A stretch of DNA of 64,000 bases from DASPOF01 sp035626155 (lineage in GTDB: Bacteria; Desulfobacterota; Binatia; Binatales; Binataceae), in assembly GCA_035626155.1 (NCBI GenBank), contig DASPOF010000012.1, positions 1 through 64,000 on the forward strand. The letters run 5' to 3'. Position numbers and translations under genes: made by a program. The notes under the pieces were generated by a model. It did not search any database. It was given only the letters and a program-made list of their open reading frames with translations, and had not been told where the DNA came from. Below, piece by piece: positions 15,927 to 24,723 of the stretch (position 1 is its first letter; every line of letters begins with the position of its first letter).

Positions 15927-17545
15927 CCGCAGTCGAGCCTGCCGCTCACGCCAATGGTGCGGCAGCTCCGCCATCCGAGCGCCTCTGGAAACCATCGCAC
16001 AACAAATGGGCGGTCGCGCTTACGGTTACGATGGCGACCTTCATGGAGATCCTCGACACCAGCATCGCCAACGTGGCGCTGCCGAACATCGCAGGCGGGC
16101 TCTCGGCGGGCGTGGACGAGAGTACGTGGGTGCTCACCTCGTACCTGGTCTCCAATGCGATCGTGCTGCCGGTAAGCGGGTGGGTGATCGGTTGGACCGG
16201 CCGCAAGCGCTTTTACATGGCATGCGTGGCGATTTTCACCATCAGCTCGTTCCTGTGCGGGCTTGCTCCGACGCTTGGGACGCTGGTGCTGCTGCGTGTG
16301 ATTCAGGGCGCGGGTGGGGGAGGGCTCCAGCCGAGCGAACAGTCGATACTCGCTGACACATTCGAGCCGGCGGAGCGCGCAATGGCGTTCTCCATCTACG
16401 GGATGGCGGTGGTACTTGCGCCCGCAATCGGTCCAACGCTCGGCGGCTATATCACCGACCATTTCAACTGGCGCTGGATATTTTTCATCAATGTGCCGGT
16501 TGGCATCCTCTCGCTGCTGTTCAGCTACCGGGTCGTCGAAGATCCGCCCTACCTCAAGGAGGAGATGAAACGTTTCGCCTCCGCCGGCATCGACTACGTC
16601 GGCCTTGGCCTGGTCGCGGTCGGGCTTGGCTTCCTGCAGGTGATGCTCGACAAGGGCCAGCGCGAGGACTGGTTCCAGTCGCCGTTCATCATCACGGCGA
16701 CGGTCATCTCGGCGGTCGCGCTCATCGCATTCGTGATCTGGGAGCTCGGCCAGGAACAACCGGTGGCCGATCTCCGGCTGTTTCGCAACCGGACCTACGT
16801 GGCTTCGAATATCGCGATGTTTGTGGTCGGAATCGCGCTCTACGGCACGACTGTCCTGCTGCCGCAGTACGTGGAGTTGCTGCTCGGGTATTCTGCGCAG
16901 CAGTCCGGGATGGTGCTGACGCCGGGCGGCTTCACGATCATGATTCTGATGCCGATCGTGGGCCTGCTGATGGCGAGGGTGGACGCGCGAATGCTGATCG
17001 CTTTCGGGTTCATCGTGATGGCCCTGGCGCTGTACCACATGACGAGTCTGAACCTGCAGACGGATTACCGGACGGCGATGATGTACCGCGTGTACCAGTC
17101 GGCCGGACTCGCGTTTCTCTTCATGCCGATCTCGATGATGGCGTACGTGGGACTGCCGCAGGAGAAGAACAACATGGTGGCCGGGATGGTCAACCTGGCG
17201 CGGAACATCGGCGGCAGCGTCGGCATCTCGATGGTCGAAACGGTCATCGGCCGGCGCTCGCAATTCCACCAGGACGTGCTATCGACGCACATCTCGGCCT
17301 ATGAGCCGGCGGCGCGTTCGGCGACCCGCGATCTGGGCGTCCTGCTCTTTCATTCGGGCATCGGCAGGCCGGCGATGCTCGGACAGGGTGTCGGCAGGAT
17401 TTATGGCAGCGTGCTGAAGCAGGCCACCGCGCTCGCGTTTGTCGACGCAGTTTGGCTGACGGCGGTGCTCTGCGCGTGCATGGTCCCGTTGGTTTTCCTG
17501 ATGAAGAAGAATGACCTGTTTGCGATGCCGGTCGCCGGTCACTGA
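15914..17545 (+). CDS. DHA2-family MFS multidrug transporter (EmrB/QacA type)
   Basis: The 543-aa protein has the 14-helix DHA2 layout. Motif C-like and family hallmarks are clear: ATFMEILDTSIANVALPNIAG in helix 1 (given here as MEILDTSIANVALP), the helix 4 region LRVIQGAGGGGLQPSEQSIL, and NWRWIFFINVPVGILSLL. It expels lipophilic compounds using the proton gradient and pairs with the EmrA-type adaptor encoded just before. GTG 15914 overlaps the adaptor gene by 13 bases. A perfect hairpin immediately after the stop codon probably ends the operon. Confidence 0.92.
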   Translation: MGQVAAVEPAAHANGAAAPPSERLWKPSHNKWAVALTVTMATFMEILDTSIANVALPNIAGGLSAGVDESTWVLTSYLVSNAIVLPVSGWVIGWTGRKRFYMACVAIFTISSFLCGLAPTLGTLVLLRVIQGAGGGGLQPSEQSILADTFEPAERAMAFSIYGMAVVLAPAIGPTLGGYITDHFNWRWIFFINVPVGILSLLFSYRVVEDPPYLKEEMKRFASAGIDYVGLGLVAVGLGFLQVMLDKGQREDWFQSPFIITATVISAVALIAFVIWELGQEQPVADLRLFRNRTYVASNIAMFVVGIALYGTTVLLPQYVELLLGYSAQQSGMVLTPGGFTIMILMPIVGLLMARVDARMLIAFGFIVMALALYHMTSLNLQTDYRTAMMYRVYQSAGLAFLFMPISMMAYVGLPQEKNNMVAGMVNLARNIGGSVGISMVETVIGRRSQFHQDVLSTHISAYEPAARSATRDLGVLLFHSGIGRPAMLGQGVGRIYGSVLKQATALAFVDAVWLTAVLCACMVPLVFLMKKNDLFAMPVAGH

Positions 17546-17580
17546 CTTAGCAGGCTGTGATTTATCACCAGCCTGCTAAG
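17546..17580. terminator. Bidirectional terminator built from the solo repeat hairpin
   Basis: CTTAGCAGGCT (17546-17556) pairs perfectly with AGCCTGCTAAG (17570-17580). The 29-base core at 17549-17577 is the exact reverse complement of the first hairpin of the repeats at 10768 and 19175. It sits between two convergent genes and covers the stop codon of the alcohol dehydrogenase, so it likely ends both transcripts. Confidence 0.65.
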
Positions 17581-18625
17581 GCTTGAGCAGCACTTTCACG
17601 ACGCTCTCGGTGTGCTCATCGAAAACCCGGTAGCCGCGCGCCGCCTCATCGAGAGGCAGCACGTGGCTGATGAGCGGCTTCGGATCGATCTTGCCGTGCT
17701 CGATCAATCGTGCGAGCACAGGGATATAGGCGTTGATATCGGCGAGTCCGACGCGGAACGTCAGATTGCGCCTGAACCCGAGCGACATCGGATAGTCCCA
17801 CGTGAGCGCGCTGTAAACGCCGATCATCGAGACCGTTCCGCCGCCACGCACCGCGCCAAACGATGCGTTGAGCGCCTCCGCGCTGCCGACGGCCTCGATC
17901 GTGACGTCTGCGCCGCGCCCCTCGCTTCGGGCAAGGATGATCTGTTGCGCCTCGGCGGCCTGGGCCGGCAGCGCGCCCAGCTTTTTGGCGAGCTCGAGGC
18001 GATAGGGCAGGGTATCCACGGCGATCACTTCCGCGGGGCCGAACAACTGCGCCGTCATTACCGCGCACAGCCCGACCGGTCCGCATCCGAACACCGCCAC
18101 GACATCGCCCGGGCGAATTTCGCCGTTGACCGCGCCAAAGTAGGCGGTCGGCAGGATGTCGGCGAGAAAAGCCGCCCGGTCGTCATCGATCGAATCCGGC
18201 AATGGAAAGCAGGTGTAGTCGGCGCACGGGACGCAGATCGCCTCGGCCTGCGCGCCTCCGACGTTGCCGTGTTTGCCGGCCGCGTTGGGCCCGTAACCCA
18301 GTATCGCGCTCTGGACGCACTGCGAAACCTGTCCGCGCCGGCAATAGAAGCACTGTCCGCACGCTACGGTGGCGCTGATCACTACTCGTTGCCCCTTGCG
18401 CAGGCCTCTGATTGCAGAGCCGGTCTCCTCGACTACGCCAACGCCCTCGTGACCGAGCACGAAGCCGCCGGCGACCGGCGGGCGGCCGTGGTAGAAGTGC
18501 AGGTCAGAGCCGCAGATTGCGGCGCGGGTGATTCGAACGATGGCGTCGGTGGGTGATTTGATCGCCGGATCAGGTACCCGTTCGACCCGGACATCGTGCG
18601 GACCATGGAAAACCGTTCCCCTCAT
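17576..18625 (-). CDS. Zinc-dependent alcohol dehydrogenase, MDR family
   Basis: The 349-aa cytoplasmic enzyme has the catalytic-zinc segments AAICGSDLHFYHG (Cys near residue 38) and GHEGVGVVEETG (His-Glu near 58). The structural-zinc cysteines are in CGQCFYCRRGQVSQC near residues 90-104. The Rossmann motif VAVFGCGPVGLCAV, near residue 165, binds NAD(P). Family members oxidise alcohols, polyols or formaldehyde-type substrates; the exact substrate is not readable. ATG 18625 follows GGGAG; the longer frame upstream is non-coding. The gene is divergent from a universal stress protein gene. Confidence 0.9.
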   Translation of the reverse strand: MRGTVFHGPHDVRVERVPDPAIKSPTDAIVRITRAAICGSDLHFYHGRPPVAGGFVLGHEGVGVVEETGSAIRGLRKGQRVVISATVACGQCFYCRRGQVSQCVQSAILGYGPNAAGKHGNVGGAQAEAICVPCADYTCFPLPDSIDDDRAAFLADILPTAYFGAVNGEIRPGDVVAVFGCGPVGLCAVMTAQLFGPAEVIAVDTLPYRLELAKKLGALPAQAAEAQQIILARSEGRGADVTIEAVGSAEALNASFGAVRGGGTVSMIGVYSALTWDYPMSLGFRRNLTFRVGLADINAYIPVLARLIEHGKIDPKPLISHVLPLDEAARGYRVFDEHTESVVKVLLKP

Positions 18626-18753
18626 ATCGTCGCTCCCTACCCGGCGCAAGCTGCGGGCCGGAAATTTGCCTGGGGCGGCATAATGGCACACTTTGGATCG
18701 GTTTGCAGCCGCTCGTGGCGGCGTGGTACTTCGAGAATTCCGGGGAGGGAGCG

Positions 18754-19176
18754 ATGATTCAGCAGATAAAGAAAATTCTTGCCCCAATCGATTTCTCTGA
18801 GTACTCGATGCGCGCGATGCGCGCCGCGTGGGAACTTGCGAAGGACCTCAATGCGGAGATGCACGTGGTCCATGTGGTCGAGCCGCAACTCATAATCAGC
18901 TCCCGCGAACTGGCGCGTGAAAGCTCGATGCTCGAGCAGGGCGAGGAGGAACTCGCGCGAATAAAGAAGGCCGAGTTCGCCGATTCGGACAAGGTCACCA
19001 CGGCAGTGATGGTCGGACCTCCCGTGACCACGCTTGCCGATTACGCGAACCAACAGCAGATTAGTCTGATCGTGATGGGGACCCACGGCCGCACCGGCGG
19101 CGAGCGTCTTCTCATGGGAAGCGTCTCCGAGAAGCTCGCGCGCAATGCTCCGTGCTCGGTTTTGATCTACCGTTAG
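18754..19176 (+). CDS. Universal stress protein (UspA family)
   Basis: The 140-aa single-domain USP begins IKKILAPIDFSEYSMRAM. Near the C-terminus it carries the ATP-binding signature G-x2-G-x9-G-S: GTHGRTGGERLLMGSVSE at about residues 108-125. It is therefore the ATP-binding, UspFG-like class. Such proteins are induced by starvation, hypoxia or other stress and act in the cytoplasm. ATG 18754 was chosen for the GGGAGG site seven bases upstream; the frame is open 17 codons further. The stop codon overlaps the first base of the dispersed repeat copy 2, which probably terminates the transcript. Confidence 0.92.
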   Translation: MIQQIKKILAPIDFSEYSMRAMRAAWELAKDLNAEMHVVHVVEPQLIISSRELARESSMLEQGEEELARIKKAEFADSDKVTTAVMVGPPVTTLADYANQQQISLIVMGTHGRTGGERLLMGSVSEKLARNAPCSVLIYR

Positions 19177-19331
19177 CAGGCTGGTGATAAATCACAGCCT
19201 GCACCCCCTCTCTTATCTCCCCCGGAAAGGACCGGGAGAGAAGATAGAGGAAGGAAGCCATCTTTTACGCAGGATATTGAGACCGCAGGGCCGTCGAACT
19301 GCGAGGCTCTCGCTTTTCTCAACGTCCTGGT
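19174..19331 (+). repeat. Dispersed four-hairpin repeat, copy 2
   Basis: The second copy of the element at 10767 has the same order of stems: AGCAGGCTG/CAGCCTGC (19175-19202), CCCGG/CCGGG (19221-19236), AAGAT/ATCTT (19241-19264), and GCAGGATATTGAGA/TCTCAACGTCCTGG (19269-19330, partly mismatched). It starts exactly at the stop codon of the stress protein gene. Copy 1 instead lies in a gene-poor region. Confidence 0.75.
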
Positions 19332-19673
19332 AGAGGCAGGCGGCGCTCCAAGCCTCACTCCCGGGTCAATAAGTCCGAACCGAGCCAGTCGCGGCGCACG
19401 GTCGGGTGTTCCTGGCCGTGTGCGCCAACGCCGCGCAGCATTCTCAATCCGGAAAAAATAGGGCCGGACGAATTGCTCCGCCCAGCCCGTAGCCAGCCGG
19501 GAAAAGGGGGGCAAACCCCGGTTAGCGGATCGTATTGTACGCATCGCCAAGCTGAGCGCAATGGCAAATCGCGCAAAAATAGGCTCACGCCCCGGTCACT
19601 TAACTGTAACAGTATCAGGGTTTAGCCGTCGCTCGGCCGACTATTCTCATCCCGCTGCCGAGAAGCTGGCGAT
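19332..19673. other. Intergenic region with no recognised feature
   Basis: Between repeat copy 2 and the MoaD-like gene I see no supportable gene. Short open frames on the minus strand lack ribosome sites and resemble no family. A more AT-rich patch near 19600-19625 may hold a promoter but nothing is clear. Confidence 0.4.
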
Positions 19674-19967
19674 TTAGAACCGCTGACCGATCCGGGCCGG
19701 GTGGGCTCCGCCGCCGATGGCCGGGAGGAAATGCACCTCGCTCGCATCGCCGACTGGCTCCAAAAGCCCGGCTGTACCGATTTCGCCGTCGATCGAGACG
19801 GCGATCGACGGCTTCAGTTCCCCCTCCTCGATCAGATGAGCTGCGAACCCGGGAAACCGGCGTTCGAGTTCGGCGATGAGTTCGCCCACGTTACGGCCGG
19901 GCACGTCGATGCGATCGCGTCCGTCCGTGTGCTTGCGAAGCAGGGATGGAATAACGACGATTGCCAT
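19674..19967 (-). CDS. MoaD/ThiS-family sulfur-carrier-like protein with C-terminal extension
   Basis: The 97-aa protein has the beta-grasp ubiquitin-like pattern: IVVIPSLLRKHTDGRDRI, then a helix with VGELIAELERRFPG and the late FLPAIGGGAH. In working carriers the protein ends at Gly-Gly, where the thiocarboxylate forms. Here ten to eleven residues (AHPARIGQRF) follow the glycines, so activation would need proteolytic trimming, or the protein is not a sulfur carrier. It lies downstream of the molybdenum hydroxylase genes on the same strand, 51 bases beyond the large subunit, consistent with a molybdopterin-related role. Confidence 0.8.
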   Translation of the reverse strand: MAIVVIPSLLRKHTDGRDRIDVPGRNVGELIAELERRFPGFAAHLIEEGELKPSIAVSIDGEIGTAGLLEPVGDASEVHFLPAIGGGAHPARIGQRF

Positions 19968-20018
19968 GAAAGAAAAGGGCCGGACCGCGATGGGTCCGGC
20001 CCAAAACGACGCGGTGGA

Positions 20019-22307
20019 TTAACTCGCCGATGCCGGACGCGCCTCCTCGGCAGCGCCCTTGCTCAGTATTGCCTTCAGCAGACGCGGCGGTGACATCGGT
20101 GTCTCCCTCATCCTGACCCCGGCCGCATGATAGATTGCGTTGGCAACCGCCGCGGGTCCTGGAACGATCGGAACCTCGCCAACCCCGCGCACGCCGAAGG
20201 GATGGCCGGGGTTGGGCACTTCGACGAGGATCGTGTCGATCATGGGCAGGTCGAGGCAGGTCGGCATCCGGTAATCGAGCAGGCCCGTGTTACGCAGGAT
20301 GCCCTTGGCATCGTAAACGTACTCTTCGTTGAGCGCCCATCCGATTCCCTGCGCCACGCCGCCTTGCAGTTGGCCCTCAACGTAAGCGGGATGAATGGCG
20401 CGGCCGACGTCTTGTGCAACGGTGCAGCGGAGGATCTGAACCTTGCCCGTTTCGGGATCGACTTCGACATCGACGCAGATGGTTGCGAATGCGGGTCCTA
20501 CGCCGCGGGGCGTGACCGCGGCACGGCCGGTGATCGGCCCGCCGGTGCGGGCGAATCGCGGAGCGAGGTCCCTGATGGACATCGGCGGAACGCCGTTGCC
20601 CTTGGCGATGAGCTTGCCGTCGCGGAAATCGACCTCGTCGGGCTTCTTCTCCCACACTATCGCGGCGCGTTCCTTTAGCTGGCGGATCGCATCGAGCGCC
20701 GCCTCGTACACCGCGGTGCCGGTCGCGAAGGTCGTGCGGCTGCCCGCGCTCAGGTTGGTGTGACCGATCGAATCGGTGTCGGCAACCACCGGGCGCACGT
20801 CGGACATCGGCATCCCGAGCACCTCCGCCGCGATCATCGCCATCGAGGTGCGCGTGCCGGCGATATCCACCGAGCCCGTGACGACGCTCGCGGTGCCATC
20901 GGCATGGATATTGACCATTGCCGACGAAGACATCCCGGCGTTGAACCAGAAGCCCGACGCGATGCCGCGGCCGCGGTTGGGGCCCACCAGTTTCGACTTG
21001 TAATGGTCGCTGTTCTTGATCGCCTCGCAGGTCTCGATGAACCCGATTTTCCTGAACGGCGGTCCCACCGGCTGCGGCGTGCCCTCGCGCGACCCGTTCT
21101 TCATCCGGAAGTCGAGCGGATCCATGCCGCACTTCTCGGCGAGTTCGTCGATGACCGTCTCGGATGCGAAGGCGGCGTTGGTCGAGCCGGGTGCGCGGTA
21201 TGACGCGATCTTGGGGCGATTGACGACGACATCGTAGGCGTCAATCAGGCGGTTCTCGATGTTGTACGGCCCGATGATCGTCATCGCGCCCGCGCCCACC
21301 GGCGAGCCCGGATATGCGCCCGCCTCGTAGGCCATCCAGATCTGCGCCGCGGTGATTTTGCCGTCCCGCGTCGCGCCCATCTTGACCCGGATCGTTGAGC
21401 CCGAGGTCGGCCCGGTCGCGCGCAAGACCTCGGCCCGGTTCATCACGAGCTTCACCGGATGGCCGGTTTTCTGCGAGAGCAGGACAGAGAGCGGCTCGAG
21501 GTAGATGACGGTCTTGCCGCCGAAGCCGCCGCCGAGCTCGGTCGCGACGACCTTGATTTTCCCGACCGGAACGCCGAGCACCTGAGCGCTGAACTGGCGC
21601 ACCTCGAACGGCCCCTGGGTGGAGCAATAGATGGTCGCCTGCCCGTCGGGGTTCCAGATTCCGACCGCATTGTGCGGCTCGATATAGCCCTGATGCACCA
21701 TCGCGGTCTTGAATTCGCGCTCGACGACGAAGTCGGCGGCCTTGAAGCCGGCCTCGACATCGCCGACCTTGAACTGGATGTGGCGCGCGACGTTGGTCTG
21801 CTTGTCGCCCTCCTCGGCGTTGCGCAGCTCGGGCAGCAGGATGGGTGCGCCGGGCTTCATCGCGTCTTCGACCGTCATCACGGGGGGCAGGACTTCGTAT
21901 TCGACCTCGATCAGCCGCACCGCCTCCTCGGCGATGTGGGGGCTGGTCGCGGCGACGGCGGCGATCGCGTGGCCGTCATAGAGGACTTTTTCGTGCGCCA
22001 GCACGTTGCGCGTGAGATAGTGCGGATTGACCGCCAACTCGCCCGCCGCTTCCTCACGGTTGGCCGCCTCGGGCAGGTCCTTGGCGGTCACGATCGCCTT
22101 GACGCCCGGCAGCTTGAGCGCCTTCTGGAAATTAATCGATTTGATTATCGCGTGCGCGTGCGGGCTGCGGAGTAACTTGCCGTACAGCATCCCGGGGAAG
22201 GAATAATCCGCGCCATATTTCGCCCGCCCGGTCACTCTGTCCAGGCCGTCGGGGCGGATCGGACGAGTGCCGATCACCTTGAAGCTACTGCCGGTTGAGT
22301 CTGCCAT
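20019..22307 (-). CDS. Xanthine dehydrogenase-family molybdopterin-binding subunit
   Basis: The 762-aa large subunit starts with an RPDGLDRVTGRAKYGADYS-type N-terminus. It carries the molybdopterin-binding segment ELGGGFGGKT near residue 255 and SYRAPGSTNAAF near 360. The second cofactor region is around GSVDIAGTRTSM near 475, and the catalytic glutamate lies in GVRGVGEVPIVP near 715. The YRAPG form separates it from form I CO dehydrogenase, which has a Cys loop, and points to hydroxylation of aldehydes, purines or aromatic acyl-CoA. It is the third gene of an FAD-FeS-Mo order operon; the substrate is unknown. Confidence 0.9.
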   Translation of the reverse strand: MADSTGSSFKVIGTRPIRPDGLDRVTGRAKYGADYSFPGMLYGKLLRSPHAHAIIKSINFQKALKLPGVKAIVTAKDLPEAANREEAAGELAVNPHYLTRNVLAHEKVLYDGHAIAAVAATSPHIAEEAVRLIEVEYEVLPPVMTVEDAMKPGAPILLPELRNAEEGDKQTNVARHIQFKVGDVEAGFKAADFVVEREFKTAMVHQGYIEPHNAVGIWNPDGQATIYCSTQGPFEVRQFSAQVLGVPVGKIKVVATELGGGFGGKTVIYLEPLSVLLSQKTGHPVKLVMNRAEVLRATGPTSGSTIRVKMGATRDGKITAAQIWMAYEAGAYPGSPVGAGAMTIIGPYNIENRLIDAYDVVVNRPKIASYRAPGSTNAAFASETVIDELAEKCGMDPLDFRMKNGSREGTPQPVGPPFRKIGFIETCEAIKNSDHYKSKLVGPNRGRGIASGFWFNAGMSSSAMVNIHADGTASVVTGSVDIAGTRTSMAMIAAEVLGMPMSDVRPVVADTDSIGHTNLSAGSRTTFATGTAVYEAALDAIRQLKERAAIVWEKKPDEVDFRDGKLIAKGNGVPPMSIRDLAPRFARTGGPITGRAAVTPRGVGPAFATICVDVEVDPETGKVQILRCTVAQDVGRAIHPAYVEGQLQGGVAQGIGWALNEEYVYDAKGILRNTGLLDYRMPTCLDLPMIDTILVEVPNPGHPFGVRGVGEVPIVPGPAAVANAIYHAAGVRMRETPMSPPRLLKAILSKGAAEEARPASAS

Positions 22308-22355
22308 AAAGAGACCTCGCCGAGTTGGTATATCGCGCCCCTTTACCAGGCGATC

Positions 22356-22862
22356 TTAGCTGTTCGCCGCCTTACGGTCAGCGGATGATTCGCGCATCAC
22401 CTTCGCCGCATCCAGCACCGCGCGAACGATCTTGTCGTACCCGGTGCATCGGCAAAGATTGCCGGCCAGCGCGTAACGCACTTCGGCCTCGCTGGGATCG
22501 GGGTTGCGGTCGAGGAGCGCCTTGGATGACATCAGGATGCCGGGCGTGCAGATTCCGCACTGCAGGCTCGCGTGTTCAAGGAACTTCTGCTGGAGCGGAT
22601 GGAGATTCGGCCCATCGGCGAGCCCCTCGACGGTCACGATGTTGCGCCCCGCCGCCTCGACGCCGAGCATCAGGCACGAGCACACTACCTTGCCGTCCAC
22701 GAGCACGCTGCACGCGCCGCAGTCGCCGGTGAGGCATCCCTCCTTGGTGCCGGTGAGCTCCAGCACGTCGCGCAGGCATTCGAGCAGGCTCTGTCGCGGT
22801 TCGCACAGGAACTCGACCTGCTCGCCGTTAACCGTCGCTTCAACCAGGGTGTGTTTGGGCAT
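22356..22862 (-). CDS. [2Fe-2S] small subunit of the molybdenum hydroxylase
   Basis: The 168-aa protein has the two-cluster pattern of CoxS-type subunits. The plant-ferredoxin-like cluster is held by CLTGDCGACSVLVDGKVVCSC (cysteines near residues 43-63; 20 of its residues shown as CLTGDCGACSVLVDGKVVCS). The second is held by CGICTPG near 102 and CRCTGYDKI near 138. It passes electrons from the molybdenum centre to FAD. It sits between the FAD and molybdenum subunit genes, 32 and 48 bases from each, in one operon. Confidence 0.93.
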   Translation of the reverse strand: MPKHTLVEATVNGEQVEFLCEPRQSLLECLRDVLELTGTKEGCLTGDCGACSVLVDGKVVCSCLMLGVEAAGRNIVTVEGLADGPNLHPLQQKFLEHASLQCGICTPGILMSSKALLDRNPDPSEAEVRYALAGNLCRCTGYDKIVRAVLDAAKVMRESSADRKAANS

Positions 22863-22894
22863 CTGGTAATTCTCTCTTTGGTTGCGGCCGAATT

Positions 22895-23764
22895 TCAGCT
22901 CTTGCGTGCGCGTTCGGCGGCAATCCTGAGCGTCCGCCGGGTGAGCACGCCGGTCACGTGGCGGCGATGTTCGATCGTGCCGCGCATGTCGTCGATTGGC
23001 GATGAGGCCTCGATTGCAAGGCGCGCCGCGGTCTCGATCGCCGCGTCATCGAGCCGCTTGCCCGCGAGCGACTCCCCCGCCTTGGCCGCGAAAATCGGGG
23101 TCGGCCCGACCGCGCCAAGCGCGATTCGCGCGGCTTTCACCCGGTCGCCATCGAGGGTCACCGCCGAGCCCACGCCGACCACCGCGATATCCATCTCGTT
23201 GCGCGGGATGAAGCGCAGATAGGCGTCGCTCGAATGCGGGGCCGGAGGCGCGATCAGAATCTGGACGAGCAATTCACCCGGCTCGAGCACGGTGCGCCCG
23301 GGAGCGATGCAGAATTTCTCGACCGGAACTTCCCGCTCGCCCTTGGGACCGGCGACGCGCGCGCGCGCGCCGAGCGCGATCAGCGCGGGCGTCGTGTCGG
23401 CGGCGGGCGATCCGTTGCACAGGTTGCCGCCCATCGTCGCGCGGTTCTGAACCTGCACCGATCCAATCAGATGCGCCGCCTCGGTCAGACCGGGGTAATG
23501 GCGATGCATCTCCGGACGCGCGCAGATATCGGTGCAGCTCACCGCCGCTCCGACCCTCAGTCCCGCGCGCGAATCGAACGAGAACTCCTGCAATTCCTTG
23601 ATGTGCTTTACATCGACCACGTGCTCGGGCCGGCGCAGTCCCATTCGCATCTGGATGATCAGGTCGGAGCCGCCGGCCAGCGGCCGCGCTCGCTCGCCAT
23701 AGGTTCTGAGAATGCTGATCGCCTGCTCGAGTGTCGATGGTGCTTCGTAAGTTAGGGCGTGCAC
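22895..23764 (-). CDS. FAD-binding medium subunit of the molybdenum hydroxylase
   Basis: The 289-aa CoxM-type subunit has the FAD motif ARPLAGGSDLIIQMRMG near residue 27. The second FAD motif, RATMGGNLCNGSPAADTTPA, lies near residue 108. The C-terminal CO-dehydrogenase flavoprotein domain follows. It starts with GTG at 23764, preceded by GGGGAGG. It is the first gene of the operon; the order FAD, FeS, Mo followed by a MoaD-like gene suggests one transcription unit ending near 19674. Confidence 0.92.
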   Translation of the reverse strand: MHALTYEAPSTLEQAISILRTYGERARPLAGGSDLIIQMRMGLRRPEHVVDVKHIKELQEFSFDSRAGLRVGAAVSCTDICARPEMHRHYPGLTEAAHLIGSVQVQNRATMGGNLCNGSPAADTTPALIALGARARVAGPKGEREVPVEKFCIAPGRTVLEPGELLVQILIAPPAPHSSDAYLRFIPRNEMDIAVVGVGSAVTLDGDRVKAARIALGAVGPTPIFAAKAGESLAGKRLDDAAIETAARLAIEASSPIDDMRGTIEHRRHVTGVLTRRTLRIAAERARKS

Positions 23765-24048
23765 GAGAGCGAATCCTCCCCGGGTCGGGCTAATGGCGCG
23801 CCCGCCATCGTGTCTTTAGATAGCTTACTTTGGCCGCGTGATAAAAGCCCGCAATGCAAATCGTTCGGAGATGAGAGCTGGAGCGGGGTCTTCAGCTACA
23901 ACCATCCGCTCGACAGGAAAGCGACGTCAAGCAGGGCCGGGACTTTGTCTTTGCAAACTGGTTGGCATTTGTGTCAGCCTGAATCGTGCTTTGAGTTGGA
24001 TTATTCCGTTTACGCTTCAGTTCTTTTTCTTGGGAGGGTTGGAGACAC

Positions 24049-24570
24049 ATGAATACAATCAGAGCCTTTTCCGTGGCCGCAGGCGCCACGCTGCTGGTTG
24101 CGATCGTTGCAGCTTCTGGCTCGGTCGTGCGAGCGCAGGAACTAAACGGAGGAGAAGCCTGGGGCGTACCCTCGAACGCCGGCGAAGGAGCCGCCGTTCC
24201 CGAGAAGAAGACGCCCGTGGACGTGACCGGATGCTGGGTCGGCCCCGTTGATGACAAGGGTCAGGGCCCCGGCTACGTGGAATTCACCTTCACGCAGACC
24301 TCGAACGGAACGAAGCTCGTCGCCGACGAGAGCACCTTTGACTTCGAATTCGACAATGGCGCATACGCATACAACGATGTCTCGATGAAGGGGTCCGTGT
24401 CCGGCGCGAAGGTAAGCTTCAACGGCACGGCCGGCAAAGGCTGCTCGATGAAGGGCAGCGGTGTTGCCAACAGCGGCGTGACAGAAATCACGGGCACTTA
24501 CCACTTCAGCGGTGCGTGCAACAAGAAGGGAGGCTTCAAGGGAGGCACGTTTCAGGTCGAACATTGTTGA
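24049..24570 (+). CDS. Secreted protein of unknown function
   Basis: The 173-aa protein has a classical signal peptide: MNTIRAF, a hydrophobic core to about residue 25, then the cleavage site VRA before QELNGGE. The mature domain begins with DVTGCWVGPVDDKGQGPGY and alternates polar and aromatic residues as in a small beta-barrel. Four cysteines (GCW, GCS, ACN and the final HC) could form two disulfides. I do not recognise a family; lipocalin-like is a guess. GGGAGG precedes ATG 24049. It is monocistronic, flanked by a divergent operon and a convergent gene with a perfect hairpin between. Confidence 0.75.
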   Translation: MNTIRAFSVAAGATLLVAIVAASGSVVRAQELNGGEAWGVPSNAGEGAAVPEKKTPVDVTGCWVGPVDDKGQGPGYVEFTFTQTSNGTKLVADESTFDFEFDNGAYAYNDVSMKGSVSGAKVSFNGTAGKGCSMKGSGVANSGVTEITGTYHFSGACNKKGGFKGGTFQVEHC

Positions 24571-24639
24571 TGGGCCAGCAGCTCATCAGTTGCAAAACGG
24601 GTGAGCGGTTTCGCGCTTGCAGGAATAGCAAGAGGGCGA

Positions 24640-24662
24640 TCCTACGCGTGCCTCGCGTAGGA
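24640..24662. terminator. Perfect hairpin between convergent genes
   Basis: TCCTACGCG (24640-24648) pairs perfectly with CGCGTAGGA (24654-24662) across a five-base loop. It lies between the secreted-protein gene and the phosphotransferase gene that face each other, so it probably ends both transcripts. Confidence 0.55.
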
Positions 24663-24723
24663 CGACGGCTCTGATTCGGCATTCGGAAGCGGGCTGCTGA
24701 GCCCTTCCAGCGCGGCCCGGTCT

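Noticed and set aside
14511..17269. Two long minus-strand frames (494 and 485 codons) over emrA and emrB
   Set aside because: His/Arg/Asp-rich shadow frames opposite well-defined efflux genes.
18626..18753. Sigma54-type promoter between the alcohol dehydrogenase and stress protein genes
   Set aside because: TGGCACAC is present but there is no GC ten bases after the GG.
20019..22307. Form I CO dehydrogenase large subunit
   Set aside because: The active-site loop reads YRAPG and lacks the Cys-bearing AYRCSFR motif of CO dehydrogenase.
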